DNA of 33,117 nt from CBDUXP01 sp965371225 [NCBI: uncultured bacterium] (GCA_965371225.1 CBDUXP010000042.1:1-33117); one strand, 5' to 3'; shown: positions 1 to 7,491, counted from the first letter of the stretch. Numbers and translations: made by a program. Notes: generated from the letters alone by a model not told the origin.

Positions 1-19
1 GGTCCGGCGGGAGCGGTAG

Positions 20-634
20 TTATGCCACGGCGCCGGCGCCGAGCAGCCCCGCGATCGCGATGTGCGCCACGTCCTCGCTCCGGCCGGGCGACCCACCGAT
101 CGCGTTCTGCACCACCGCGCCGAACAAGGTGCTGGCCAGCACGCTCGCCGCGCGCTCGGCAGCAATGCCGGGCGCCAGCGTGCCGTCCTCTTGCCCTTCG
201 CGAATCACCTTCGTCAGGAAGGTGGTGAACATCGTGCCCAGTTCCCCCACGCGAGCGGCCGTCGCAGGCTCGCCCATACCCTGGGCCTCCAGGCCCAACA
301 GGACGAACGCACGCAGGTGCGCATCGTCCGAGGCGATCCAGCCCAACTGATTTTCGATCAGGCGTTCGAGCCGCGCGCGCCCGGTCCCCTGCGCCAGTGC
401 GTCCGCCTTGACCCGCGCGCCCCAGGTGTCCTTGATGTGCTGGGCCACGGCCTGGAACAAACGGGACTTGTCCTTGAAGTGCCAGAACACCGCCGCCGTG
501 CTCAGCCCGGCCTCCTCCGCGATCCGGGCCACCGTCGCCCCCGCGCAGCCGCGCTCCGCGATGAGCCGCACCGCAGCGCGGAGAATCTCCGCCTGCGACT
601 CGGTACTCTGCGATTCCTTCCGCCGGGCCAACAT
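20..634 (-). CDS. TetR/AcrR family transcriptional regulator
   Basis: A 204-residue one-component repressor of the TetR family. Residues about 10-60 form the usual DNA-binding part: ILRAAVRLIAERG, then the helix-turn-helix VARIAEEAGLSTAAVFWHFKDKSRLF. The rest is an all-helical ligand and dimerisation domain of normal length. The domain assignment is clear; the ligand and targets cannot be read. The chosen ATG lies directly against a perfect 14-bp palindrome and has no Shine-Dalgarno sequence, so the transcript may be nearly leaderless. Binding at the palindrome would give autorepression. The gene to its left is outside the window and could be the regulated target. The gene on the other side, parA, is about 300 bp away and points away. 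Confidence 0.9.
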   Translation of the reverse strand: MLARRKESQSTESQAEILRAAVRLIAERGCAGATVARIAEEAGLSTAAVFWHFKDKSRLFQAVAQHIKDTWGARVKADALAQGTGRARLERLIENQLGWIASDDAHLRAFVLLGLEAQGMGEPATAARVGELGTMFTTFLTKVIREGQEDGTLAPGIAAERAASVLASTLFGAVVQNAIGGSPGRSEDVAHIAIAGLLGAGAVA

Positions 635-648
635 ACTGATTAATCAGT
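635..648. promoter_or_regulatory. Perfect 14-bp palindrome, probable TetR operator
   Basis: ACTGATTAATCAGT is perfectly self-complementary and abuts the start codon (minus strand, 632-634) of the TetR gene. TetR-family proteins typically bind such palindromes in their own promoter or leader. Seen: the symmetry and its position. Inferred: that it is the autoregulatory operator. Confidence 0.65.
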
Positions 649-801
649 TAGGAGACACAATACTTAACACGGCCTACGAACGGGCGCAAGGACCCGACCG
701 ACCCCCAAGCGCGCTACCAGACATGATCCGTGGACCGCGCAGCCGCGCAAGGCCGCACCCACTATGGCTTTACGCGTGAGGCGCCACCTTGAACCCCCTG
801 C

Positions 802-830
802 GCGCCAGCCAGGGCGCGCACGGCTGGCGC
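802..830. repeat. 9-bp inverted repeat in the TetR-parA intergenic region
   Basis: GCGCCAGCC (802-810) and GGCTGGCGC (822-830) are perfect inverted arms around an 11-nt loop. No T-run follows on either strand, so it is not a classic intrinsic terminator. It lies about 70 nt upstream of the parA leader motifs. The rest of 649-878 shows no gene that I can support. Confidence 0.5.
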
Positions 831-878
831 CGCCGGCCCCGGGCGTTCACGAATGGCGGAGGCGCGGGTCCGTGTGTT

Positions 879-912
879 AGCATAATTACTGTCTATTGCT
901 GAATTAGCAATA
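879..912 (+). promoter_or_regulatory. parA leader: A/T-rich motif followed by an inverted repeat
   Basis: AGCATAATTA at 879-888 contains a -10-like CATAAT. It is followed by TATTGCT (894-900), the loop GAATT and AGCAATA (906-912), a perfect 7-bp inverted repeat. If parA starts at GTG 935, this repeat sits in its 5' leader, a natural place for autoregulation by the RHH partner encoded downstream. AGCATAATTA recurs exactly at 16017-16026 upstream of the HDOD gene. I could not identify a convincing -35 box. Confidence 0.45.
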
Positions 913-934
913 TATGGACGGATCGGAGGACGAG

Positions 935-1765
935 GTGCGGAGGCTTGCGATAGTGAACGCGAAAGGCGGCACGGGGAAAACCACGTGTACCGTCAATCTG
1001 GCGGCGGCGCTGGGGGAAATGGGGGAGCGGGTACTGGTGATCGATTTGGATCCGCAGGGCAGCGCATGTGATGCGTTGGGGGTTCAGCATTCAGGCGACC
1101 CGGGCAAGGATATTCGGGAGGTGGTGGCCGGAAACGCCCCGCCAGAGTTGCTCGCGGACCTGGTCCGGGAGACGTCTGCAGCGAACGTGTTTGCTGTGCC
1201 CGCGTCGCCGCGCCTGGAAGGCTTGAGCACCCGGGATATGGCCGGGGCCGGCCGGGAACGGCTCCACCATCTGAGCGCGGCCATGGAGACACTTTCGTCG
1301 GAGCGGAACGGGTGGGGCTACGTGTTTTTTGATACGGCCCCCACCATCGGCCCCGTGCAAATTGCGGCCCTGGCGGCGGCACACGAAGCCCTCATCCCCC
1401 TGAACCCCTCCCCGGCGGCCCTGTCCGGGCTGCAGACCGCGCGCGAAGCCATCCGGCGCATTCGGCAATCGGCCAACAGCCATCTGGACCTCCTGGGGAT
1501 CTTGCTGTGTCGCGTCGCGCGGACGCGCCTGGCTGCGGATATCACGGAACAATTGCAGCGGACGTTGCCGGGGCTGGTCTTCGACAACGCCATCCGCGAA
1601 TCGGTTCGCGTGGAAGAAGCGCACGGCTGGTGCCGGCCTGTGGTGGATTACGACGCCAAGTCATCCGTCGCGCAAGATTTTCGGGATGTGGCGCAGGAAC
1701 TCCAATCCCGCTTTCCCACTACCGCGGAGGAAGCCGCGCGTGTTGAAGACGCGGGCTACGTCTAA
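935..1765 (+). CDS. parA: ParA/Soj-type Walker ATPase
   Basis: A deviant-Walker-A ATPase of the ParA/MinD family that would use ATP-dependent DNA binding or dimerisation to segregate or position cargo. Residues 10-17 are KGGTGKTT, including the signature lysine of the family. The Walker A' segment is VIDLDPQGSA, and VFFDTAPT carries the Walker B aspartate. About 276 residues is normal for a small chromosomal or plasmid ParA without an N-terminal helix-turn-helix. I chose GTG 935 over ATG 914 because GGAGG at 925-929 has ideal spacing to it, and the protein then begins VRRLAIVNAKGG as typical ParAs do. The gene overlaps the next reading frame by 26 nt, so the two are co-translated. There is no ParB and no recognisable parS, so the partner is probably the RHH protein. 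Confidence 0.88.
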   Translation: MRRLAIVNAKGGTGKTTCTVNLAAALGEMGERVLVIDLDPQGSACDALGVQHSGDPGKDIREVVAGNAPPELLADLVRETSAANVFAVPASPRLEGLSTRDMAGAGRERLHHLSAAMETLSSERNGWGYVFFDTAPTIGPVQIAALAAAHEALIPLNPSPAALSGLQTAREAIRRIRQSANSHLDLLGILLCRVARTRLAADITEQLQRTLPGLVFDNAIRESVRVEEAHGWCRPVVDYDAKSSVAQDFRDVAQELQSRFPTTAEEAARVEDAGYV

Positions 1766-2132
1766 GCGCAAGGGACCGGCAGAGGACGCCCCGTCCCCCG
1801 CCGACCTGGTCGCGAATATGCTCGCGGGGGACGGCGGCGGCGCCGAACGCGCGGCGCTGGTGTCGGACATTCTTGCGGAGTTAGAGGCCGAAGAAGCCAC
1901 ACAGGCCCAACCGCCGCGGGGGCGCACGCCCCGCCGGACAGGTGCCTGGTCACGGGTGTCGTTCAATCTGCCGGATGAGCTGATGCACGACGCCCGCACC
2001 ACGACGCGGCAGCTCTCCGGCCCGCCGTATTCGCTGAATCTCTCCCGCCTGACCGAGAACGCCCTGCGCCGCGAACTGCGCCGCCTGAAGCGCGCCCACC
2101 GGTCTGGCAGAGAGTTTCCGGACCGGCCCTGA
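1740..2132 (+). CDS. Ribbon-helix-helix protein, probable ParA partner
   Basis: A 130-residue protein overlapping parA by 26 nt. The start is GTG 1740, preceded by GGAGG at 1726-1730; an ATG at 1686 in the same frame is deeper inside parA and has no ribosome site. The N-terminal half is charged, proline-rich and probably disordered. The C-terminal half reads WSRVSFNLPDELMHDA, then a helix, a turn with SLNLSRLTENAL, and a basic tail. That is the strand-helix-helix pattern of CopG/ParG-type DNA-binding proteins. Small RHH proteins (ParG, omega) act as centromere-binding partners of ParA ATPases and repress their own operons. The fold assignment is by pattern only. The segregation role is inferred from the gene pair. 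Confidence 0.65.
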   Translation: MLKTRATSKRKGPAEDAPSPADLVANMLAGDGGGAERAALVSDILAELEAEEATQAQPPRGRTPRRTGAWSRVSFNLPDELMHDARTTTRQLSGPPYSLNLSRLTENALRRELRRLKRAHRSGREFPDRP

Positions 2133-2307
2133 GGCGGCCCAGAGCGGCGCGATTCGGCGGCAGGGTGGCCGGACCTGCGCGGCGAAGGGGCCCCGCGCGC
2201 GGTGTCGCGTGAGGGCCGGGTAGTATCCTCGCTGTTCACATGGTGCGGTGGCTCGTGCGGCGCAGGACGCGCGCGCGGCCCCGGCGACCGGCACAGGGAG
2301 GACAGTC

Positions 2308-3066
2308 ATGGATCTGCAAACCATCTCCGATACAGCGGCGGCGTACGCGGTGCGCGTGGCGGGGGCGATCGTGCTCTTGGTGGTGGCATGGTTCGGGTCG
2401 CGGTGGGTCAGCCGGCTAGTGGCGCGGGGCTCAGAACGCGCCGGGGTCGAGCCGACGGTGGCGCGGTTCACCGGCAGCCTGGTGCGGTATGGGATCCTCA
2501 TTCCCGCGGTGCCCGCGTGCCTCAGCCTGCTGGGCGTCCACACCACGAGCTTCGCCGCGGTCATCGGCGCGGCGGGGTTGGCCATCGCGCTGGCGTTCCA
2601 GGGGTCGCTGGCCAACTTTGCCGCGGGGTTCATGCTTATGGTGTTCGGGCCGTTCAAGGTGGGGGACGAGATCACGGTGGCGGGGCGGACGGGCACGGTC
2701 TTTCAGATCGCGCTCTTCGCCACCACCCTGGATACGCCGGACAACCGGCGCGTCGTGGTGCCCAACAACCAGGTCTTCGGCTCGGTCATTGAGAACCGGT
2801 CGCAGCACGATCTCCGCCGCGTGGATATTCCGGTCAGCGTGGACCGGCGCGTCGAGCTGGACCGGGCGCGCGACGTACTCCGGGCCGCGGCTACCACGGT
2901 ACCCGGCACCGTGTCCGAGCCCGCGGCGGAGATCCTGCTCGAAGACTTCAGCTCGTCGGCGGTGACCTGGGAGGTGCGCGTCTGGACGCGCACCGCCGAC
3001 TACGCCACGGCCAGGGAGTCGGCGTTACAGGCCGTCAAGCTCGCTGCCGATGGCCTCACTGTCTGA
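2308..3066 (+). CDS. Small-conductance mechanosensitive channel (MscS family)
   Basis: An inner-membrane channel of the MscS family, which releases solutes on hypo-osmotic shock. ATG 2308 is preceded by GGGAGG (2296-2301) at ideal spacing; a GTG 60 nt upstream is possible but unsupported. Two hydrophobic segments (about residues 12-32 and 60-82) precede the pore helix, whose AAGLAIALAFQGSLANFAAG matches the Gly/Ala-packed TM3 of E. coli MscS. The beta domain follows (FKVGDEITVAGRTGTV, VVVPNNQV), then the alpha/beta domain (VTWEVRVWTRTADY). At 252 residues it ends at LAADGLTV, just where family members continue with a short strand such as I-x-FPxPQ, so the C-terminal barrel strand appears to be missing. 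The promoter may include TAGTAT at 2221-2226. Confidence 0.9.
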   Translation: MDLQTISDTAAAYAVRVAGAIVLLVVAWFGSRWVSRLVARGSERAGVEPTVARFTGSLVRYGILIPAVPACLSLLGVHTTSFAAVIGAAGLAIALAFQGSLANFAAGFMLMVFGPFKVGDEITVAGRTGTVFQIALFATTLDTPDNRRVVVPNNQVFGSVIENRSQHDLRRVDIPVSVDRRVELDRARDVLRAAATTVPGTVSEPAAEILLEDFSSSAVTWEVRVWTRTADYATARESALQAVKLAADGLTV

Positions 3067-3138
3067 GCGGGCACTGCAAACGCCAGCGGCCGCGCCCCTG
3101 GGGACGCATCGCTGCCGAGTCGAAGCCGGTGGGCGGGG

Positions 3139-3939
3139 CTAGGCCTTGAGCGCGTCCGTCAGATTCGCGGGCGTCATGACCGGGGTGAAGGCCGCGCTGC
3201 CGGCCGCCACCGTCAACTCCAGTTCCGTGGGATTGATGCCCTCTGCCCAGACCGTCGCCTTGTAGCTGCCGGCCGGGACGTCACTAATCTCGAATGCGCC
3301 GTTCCCGTCGCACAGGGCGTAGTAGGGATGGGGAACGACCATCCGCCACCCCCGTTCCCACGGATGCGGGGCGCAGGTCAGCTCGTACAGCCCCGGCTGC
3401 TTGATCTTGTACTTCATGGGGGGAAAGCCGGCGGGCGTGGGAAGGTTCTTCCCGGGCTTGCCGCCATCTTTCGTTGCGATCCACGAGTGGAGAATCGGAT
3501 CCTTGTTGATCAATTTCAGCGCCGTCTTCTTGCCGCGCCAGGCGAAGGCGCCACTCCGCTCGAGGATGTAGGCGCCTTCCGTGTACGCCATGGGATCCTC
3601 TTCGGCCCAATCCTTGCCCGCGGCGATGCCGTTGATGACGACCACGGCAGCCTGCATGCCGCCGTCGCCACTCAGGCTGAGGCCTTCCCACGGGCGCGGG
3701 TCGCGGCCGGCCACCGCAAAGTCCGTGGTCACCTCGCGCATGATCGTGTCGGGCACGGCGCCCTCGTACTTCACCACCCCGGCGACGGTGGCGGGACCCG
3801 CCACGGCCCCTACGGTGTATTCGGCGTCCTGCGCCCAGGCCACCGCCGGGTAGCTGAGCCGGTACAAGGTGTAGCCGCCGGCCGAGGCCATGGCGGTGCG
3901 GGTGAGAAATTCGCGACGGTTCAGTTGCTTCGCAGTCAT
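3139..3939 (-). CDS. Tat-exported cupredoxin-like / carboxypeptidase-regulatory-like protein
   Basis: A 266-residue secreted protein. The N-terminus NRREFLTRTAMASAGG is a twin-arginine motif followed by a hydrophobic stretch ending in AVAWAQ, so the protein is exported folded. The mature part has a cupredoxin-like core: DPILHSW, then PGLYELTCAPHPWERGWRMVV, which offers His, Cys and His of the kind that bind copper. It ends in a small beta-sandwich of the carboxypeptidase-regulatory type (HPYYALCDGNGAFEISDVPAGSY). Such proteins occur in periplasmic redox and methylamine-utilisation-like contexts. Copper binding is inferred from the ligand pattern; no substrate can be named. AAGGA lies 8 nt upstream of the ATG. 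No partner gene adjoins it; the upstream 260 bp holds no supported gene. Confidence 0.75.
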   Translation of the reverse strand: MTAKQLNRREFLTRTAMASAGGYTLYRLSYPAVAWAQDAEYTVGAVAGPATVAGVVKYEGAVPDTIMREVTTDFAVAGRDPRPWEGLSLSGDGGMQAAVVVINGIAAGKDWAEEDPMAYTEGAYILERSGAFAWRGKKTALKLINKDPILHSWIATKDGGKPGKNLPTPAGFPPMKYKIKQPGLYELTCAPHPWERGWRMVVPHPYYALCDGNGAFEISDVPAGSYKATVWAEGINPTELELTVAAGSAAFTPVMTPANLTDALKA

Positions 3940-4199
3940 GGCACGGGTCCTTCAGGGGATCGGGTGGTGTTCGCGACCACGGGGGGAGTGTTCGGAACGG
4001 CGTTGGCTCTCGTCGTTGAGTTTCGCGCGGCCCACAGCCGCGCACCGGCCCCGACCCTATCGGGCCGCCAGGGAACTCCTCCACGCTGGTTCCCACGGGC
4101 CAAGATTCGCTCTGTGTAATTGTACAACCGGAGGCCGGCGAAGTGAGGGTAATAATCACTCTGGCCGGTGTCAACCGCGCCGCCCCGCGCGCCCGACGG

Positions 4200-4541
4200 T
4201 CAGCGGGTGGCGACGATGACCCACGCCACCTTGAACGCGATATGCAGCGCCTGGTCCACGTGGAAGTTGTACCAGCGCTCGCACTTCCCGAAATCAATCC
4301 CCCAGTGGGCCACCGTCTCGGCCACGCCCAGGGGCACGGACTGTGTAACAAGCGCGACGGCACCCCCGTGTATGAGGGCGTGCACGGTCATCCAGTAGGG
4401 CCACGCCGGATAGAAGCGGACCATCTCGGGCGGGACCGGGATGGGCATATGGCGATTCTTGCTCGTGGCCATGACCTGCCCCTGGGCCCAGAAATCGGCT
4501 ACGGCGTGCCCCACCAGGAGCCACCAGAACATTTCCAGCAT
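4200..4541 (-). CDS. DUF3307 family small membrane protein
   Basis: A 113-residue membrane protein of unknown function. The pattern matches DUF3307: an N-terminal LLVGHAVADFWAQGQVMATSK (His, Asp and Gln in the first helix), then a second His-containing helix WMTVHALIHGGAVAL, and a final ETVAHWGIDFGK with HVDQALHIA. These spaced His/Asp residues in membrane helices are characteristic of the family, whose biochemical role is not established. It has about three hydrophobic helices. It is on the same strand as the LLM gene that begins at 5547 and ends 88 nt upstream, so it could be co-transcribed with it. The family call is from memory of the motif. Confidence 0.7.
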   Translation of the reverse strand: MLEMFWWLLVGHAVADFWAQGQVMATSKNRHMPIPVPPEMVRFYPAWPYWMTVHALIHGGAVALVTQSVPLGVAETVAHWGIDFGKCERWYNFHVDQALHIAFKVAWVIVATR

Positions 4542-4629
4542 CGCGCCACCCTCTCATCCCCGAAATCCCCCCGCCCAGCGTACCGCCCGGTGGGGCGGCA
4601 CAGCATCCGCAGCCGAATCGGTCCGTCCG

Positions 4630-5547
4630 CTAAGTGCCCCGAAACGCGGGCATCACCTCTTCGGCGAAGAGCTGGACCATCTCGACCGGGACATCGGGCC
4701 GTGTGCCGAATTGGAACACATCCACCCCTTGCGCCACAAGCTCGTGCAGGCGCTCGATCACTTGCACGGGCGTACCCACGATCGCGTCGCCCCAGAAGCC
4801 CTCCGCCTGGGCTTCCTCTACCATACGGGCCGCGGCCGCCTCGGTTTCGGCCACCAGGAGCGTCACCATCTGCGCCACCTTGATCTCCGCCGGATCGCGA
4901 CCGAGGGCTTCGCAGTGGCGGTGGAGCACCGCGATCTTGTCCTGCACCGCGTCCAGGTGCATGGAGCTGTTGTTCCACATGTCCGCGTGTTCCGCCACGA
5001 TGCGCAGGAGCACCTTCTCACCGCTGCCGGCGATGAGAATCCGCGGGTGGGGCCGCTGGACGGGCGGCGGGATGCAGTACGCGTCTTCGAGCCGGTAGTA
5101 CTCGCCCGCGAAGGAGGCCGGCGATTCCGTCCACAGGGCTTTGCACACCTGCACGGCCTCCCGCAGCATCCGCAGGCGCGGGCCGATGGGGGGCAGGTCG
5201 ATGCCGTACTGCTCGAACTCGGGGACGAAGTAGCCCGCGCCGATACACAGGTCGAACCGGCCGTTGCTGATGTTATCCAGCGTGGCGCCCATCTTGGCGA
5301 GAACGGCGGGATGCCGGAACAGGTTGCACAGCACGATGTGGCCGAGCCGGACCCGCTCGGTCACGCTCGCCAAGGCGGCAATGAGCGTCCACGCTTCGTG
5401 CAGGTAGCGTTGCGCGTTGGGCGGATCGATCAGGTGGTCGATCGCCAGAATCTGGTCGATCCCCGCCCGGTCGCACATCTGGGCAAACGCGAGATTCGTT
5501 TCCCAATCCGCGTGCTGTGGCAGCGTGAATCCGAATTCAATGGTCAT
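4630..5547 (-). CDS. LLM-class flavin/F420-dependent oxidoreductase
   Basis: A 305-residue luciferase-like (bacterial luciferase/F420-type) oxidoreductase with a TIM-barrel fold. Visible landmarks: MTIEFGFTLPQH for the first strand, AIDHLIDPP, LAKMGATLDNISNGRFDLCIGAGYFVPEFEQYG (the NGRF-GxGAGY stretch near the cofactor phosphate), PPVQRPHPRILIAGSGEKVL, and AIVGTPVQVIERL near the end. Length is normal. Such enzymes bind F420 or FMN, and substrates range from sugars to xenobiotics; nothing here fixes the substrate. A second LLM gene lies upstream on the same strand, separated by 135 nt of repeat-bearing DNA. The two proteins share the family layout but are clearly diverged, so they are probably not a recent duplication. 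Confidence 0.88.
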   Translation of the reverse strand: MTIEFGFTLPQHADWETNLAFAQMCDRAGIDQILAIDHLIDPPNAQRYLHEAWTLIAALASVTERVRLGHIVLCNLFRHPAVLAKMGATLDNISNGRFDLCIGAGYFVPEFEQYGIDLPPIGPRLRMLREAVQVCKALWTESPASFAGEYYRLEDAYCIPPPVQRPHPRILIAGSGEKVLLRIVAEHADMWNNSSMHLDAVQDKIAVLHRHCEALGRDPAEIKVAQMVTLLVAETEAAAARMVEEAQAEGFWGDAIVGTPVQVIERLHELVAQGVDVFQFGTRPDVPVEMVQLFAEEVMPAFRGT

Positions 5548-5564
5548 GCGACCGCCCCTGCTCT

Positions 5565-5591
5565 AAACCACGAAAACACCAAGACCCGGGG
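5565..5591 (+). repeat. 9-nt-periodic repeat, copy A (plus orientation)
   Basis: AACCACGAAAACACCAAG fits a 9-nt unit whose consensus is roughly RRCRCCAAG, starting with AACC. It is a degenerate copy of the element seen twice more in opposite orientation at 5611-5641 and 5648-5679, so this copy can pair with either. Similar AACC-CCAAG arrays are scattered in many bacterial genomes; function unknown. Confidence 0.6.
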
Positions 5592-5610
5592 AATCATCTG
5601 ACCCGGATAC

Positions 5611-5641
5611 TCTTCTTGGTGGCCTTCGCGCCTTGGTGGTT
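5611..5641 (-). repeat. 9-nt-periodic repeat, copy B (minus orientation)
   Basis: On the minus strand this reads AACCACCAA, GGCGCGAAG, GCCACCAAG: three 9-nt units of the same family as copies A and C. It lies between two LLM genes on the same strand. Confidence 0.65.
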
Positions 5642-5647
5642 CAAACA

Positions 5648-5679
5648 TCCTTGGCGTTCTTGGCGCCTTGGCGGTTTAG
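5648..5679 (-). repeat. 9-nt-periodic repeat, copy C (minus orientation)
   Basis: On the minus strand this reads AACCGCCAA, GGCGCCAAG, AACGCCAAG: the most regular of the three copies. It begins a few bases past the stop codon of the LLM gene that ends at 5683, in the same orientation as copy B and opposite to copy A. Confidence 0.65.
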
Positions 5680-5682
5680 ACT

Positions 5683-6627
5683 TCAATTCCTTATGTGCGG
5701 CAACGCCTCTTCCGTAAAGAGCGCGAAGCTCTCGTGGTCGAAGGGCCGCGGCACGTGCAGAATGAGGTGCGTGAAGCCGGCATCGAAGAAGCGTTGGGCA
5801 TTCTCCACGCACTGCGCCGGCGAACCCACGAATGTCTGCTGCATGGCTTCCTCTTCCGTCATCCCGGCGGTCCCGGCATAGTCCTCGATATAGCTCTTCG
5901 CCCGCGCCTCGTCGTGCGTGCAGAGACAGCGCACCATAGCGGTGATCTCTATCTCATCCGGATCCCGCTTCACGGTCTCGCAATGGCGATACAGAATGTC
6001 GCGCTTGCGTTCGAGCGTGGCCAGGCTGCCCATGTAGTTCCACATCTGCGCGTACTTCGCCACGAGCTTGAGCAACACCTGTTCGCCGCCGCCGCCGATC
6101 ATGATAGGGGGGTGCGGCGTCTGCACCGGCTTCGGATTGTGCGGCGCGCCGTCCAATTGGTAGAACTTCCCCTCGAAGCTCGCCGCCTCTTCCGTCCACA
6201 GGCGCGTAATGACCTCGAGCGCCTCGCGGAACATGCGCAGCCGATCAGGAATCTCCGGAAACTCCCAGCCGTGCACCTTGTGCTCGTACTCGAACCAGCC
6301 CGCGCCGATGCCAAAGTTCAGCCGGCCCTTGCTGATGTGGTCCACCGTCGTGCCCATGTTCGCGAGCACGGCCGGATGCCGGTAGGTGTTGCCCGTCACC
6401 AAGCAGCCGACCCGCGCGTTCTTCGTCAGCGCGGCCAGCGCCGCGAGCGTGGTCCAGCCTTCCAGTTCGGGCCCCGTCGGGTCCGCGAAGATGGGCAGGA
6501 AGTGGTCGAACGTCCAGAGCGAGTCGTAGCCCGCTTCGTCCGCGCTCTGCCAGACCTGGACCATCTCGTCCCAGGTGATGTTCTGCGGCGCGGTCTGCAG
6601 ACCGATACGGCGTGGTGATGTGGACAT
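5683..6627 (-). CDS. LLM-class F420-dependent oxidoreductase
   Basis: A 314-residue luciferase-like oxidoreductase. ATG 6627 is preceded by GGGGGAG at good spacing; an upstream in-frame start at 6669 has none. Motifs: RIGLQTAPQNITWDEM, LWTFDHFLPIF (the DHF typical of F420 LLM enzymes), TGNTYRHPAVLANMGTTVD, SKGRLNFGIGAGWFEYEH, PVQTPHPPIMIGGGGEQVLLKL and TFVGSPAQCVENA. It closely fits the common LLM F420-dependent subfamily of normal length. The substrate is unknown. It is followed on the same strand by the 9-nt-periodic repeats and then by the second LLM gene. It shares no visible operon with the DUF488 island upstream, whose last gene ends 84 nt before it. Confidence 0.9.
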   Translation of the reverse strand: MSTSPRRIGLQTAPQNITWDEMVQVWQSADEAGYDSLWTFDHFLPIFADPTGPELEGWTTLAALAALTKNARVGCLVTGNTYRHPAVLANMGTTVDHISKGRLNFGIGAGWFEYEHKVHGWEFPEIPDRLRMFREALEVITRLWTEEAASFEGKFYQLDGAPHNPKPVQTPHPPIMIGGGGEQVLLKLVAKYAQMWNYMGSLATLERKRDILYRHCETVKRDPDEIEITAMVRCLCTHDEARAKSYIEDYAGTAGMTEEEAMQQTFVGSPAQCVENAQRFFDAGFTHLILHVPRPFDHESFALFTEEALPHIRN

Positions 6628-6711
6628 GATGTGCTCCCCCAGGCGCCGCGCCGGGCCGCGCGGTGCCACATCATACTACCGCTCGGCCTCCCCGGCGGGG
6701 CCTCCTCGGCT

Positions 6712-7491
6712 TCAAAGGAGCGTCTGCTGAAAAGTGCACGGTGGCCAGAAAATCCCCAGAACAAGCCAAGTGTTGTACGGGAAACGTGTACCCATGAAGA
6801 ATCTCGTGTCTCGTTCAGGCGAACACATCTGATCAAGGAACTTTCTCTTTACGCTCTTGGCAGCCGCCTCGTCTGACCCGAGGCGATCCGCCTCCTTTAG
6901 GAAAAGAACGCCAAGCTCCCAGTCTTCAATCATAGCGCGATGCTGGCTTGCATTATCCCGGCATTCGAAAACATAGTGAAACGTGTACGGAATTTTGCGC
7001 AGATCTTTGGGCCTCGGCCCAAACAGCCGCAGCTGATCGAGATGCTGCTGCCACTGTGGCTTCCACTCTTCATCGGCAGATCGTATCTCTATATCCAAAA
7101 TGCGTTCCGGACGGACGATTCCTAGTGAAACCCTGTCCCGGTCGTACAGCGCCTTGAGTTCGTTAACGGTGTAATGCGGCAAATGGTCAATGACGCTTCG
7201 ACGCGCGTTCCAACCGTCTGTCGTCGGAAGTGGGGAACCGAGAATCCGAAGGGACTTCAAGTTAGGTTCTCGGCTCTCCGGCCGATTGTCGTTGCCATGA
7301 CCACGCGGCCCAAGCTCAAGTTCAATCCACTGATACTTCTGAAACTGCTGACCTCGAGGGCGGTAGCGGTAGTCGACCGGATAGACTCGTATCCATTCGT
7401 TTCCGTCAGTTATCCCAGCTGTGCAAACCAGTTCCTCGTACTTCGCTGAAGGGTGCGGGTAGGTCATAACGGTAATTAGGACCCGCGTCAT
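6712..7491 (-). CDS. Unknown protein paired with the DUF488 gene
   Basis: I do not recognise a named domain. The protein is about 259 residues from ATG 7491 (MTRVLITVMTYPHPSAKYEE); the frame stays open further upstream but would overlap the DUF488 gene. It begins with a hydrophobic strand, then CTAGI, EWIRVYPVDYRYRP and a run of charged segments, with a DNA- or RNA-friendly basic stretch AAAKSVKRKFLDQM near the end. The last residues (after FFMGTRFPYNTWLVLGIF) look ragged and may read into backbone DNA. It follows the DUF488 gene by 17 nt, so the two almost certainly form one transcript. Base composition is clearly more A/T-rich than the flanking LLM and glycosyltransferase genes, which suggests acquisition. 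Defence or stress function is possible but unproven. Confidence 0.7.
   Translation of the reverse strand: MTRVLITVMTYPHPSAKYEELVCTAGITDGNEWIRVYPVDYRYRPRGQQFQKYQWIELELGPRGHGNDNRPESREPNLKSLRILGSPLPTTDGWNARRSVIDHLPHYTVNELKALYDRDRVSLGIVRPERILDIEIRSADEEWKPQWQQHLDQLRLFGPRPKDLRKIPYTFHYVFECRDNASQHRAMIEDWELGVLFLKEADRLGSDEAAAKSVKRKFLDQMCSPERDTRFFMGTRFPYNTWLVLGIFWPPCTFQQTLL

Noticed and set aside
3936-4127. Minus-strand open frame starting MYNYTERI upstream of the Tat-exported protein
   Set aside because: It overlaps the leader of a well-supported gene, has no ribosome site, and shows no protein-like pattern beyond its first residues.
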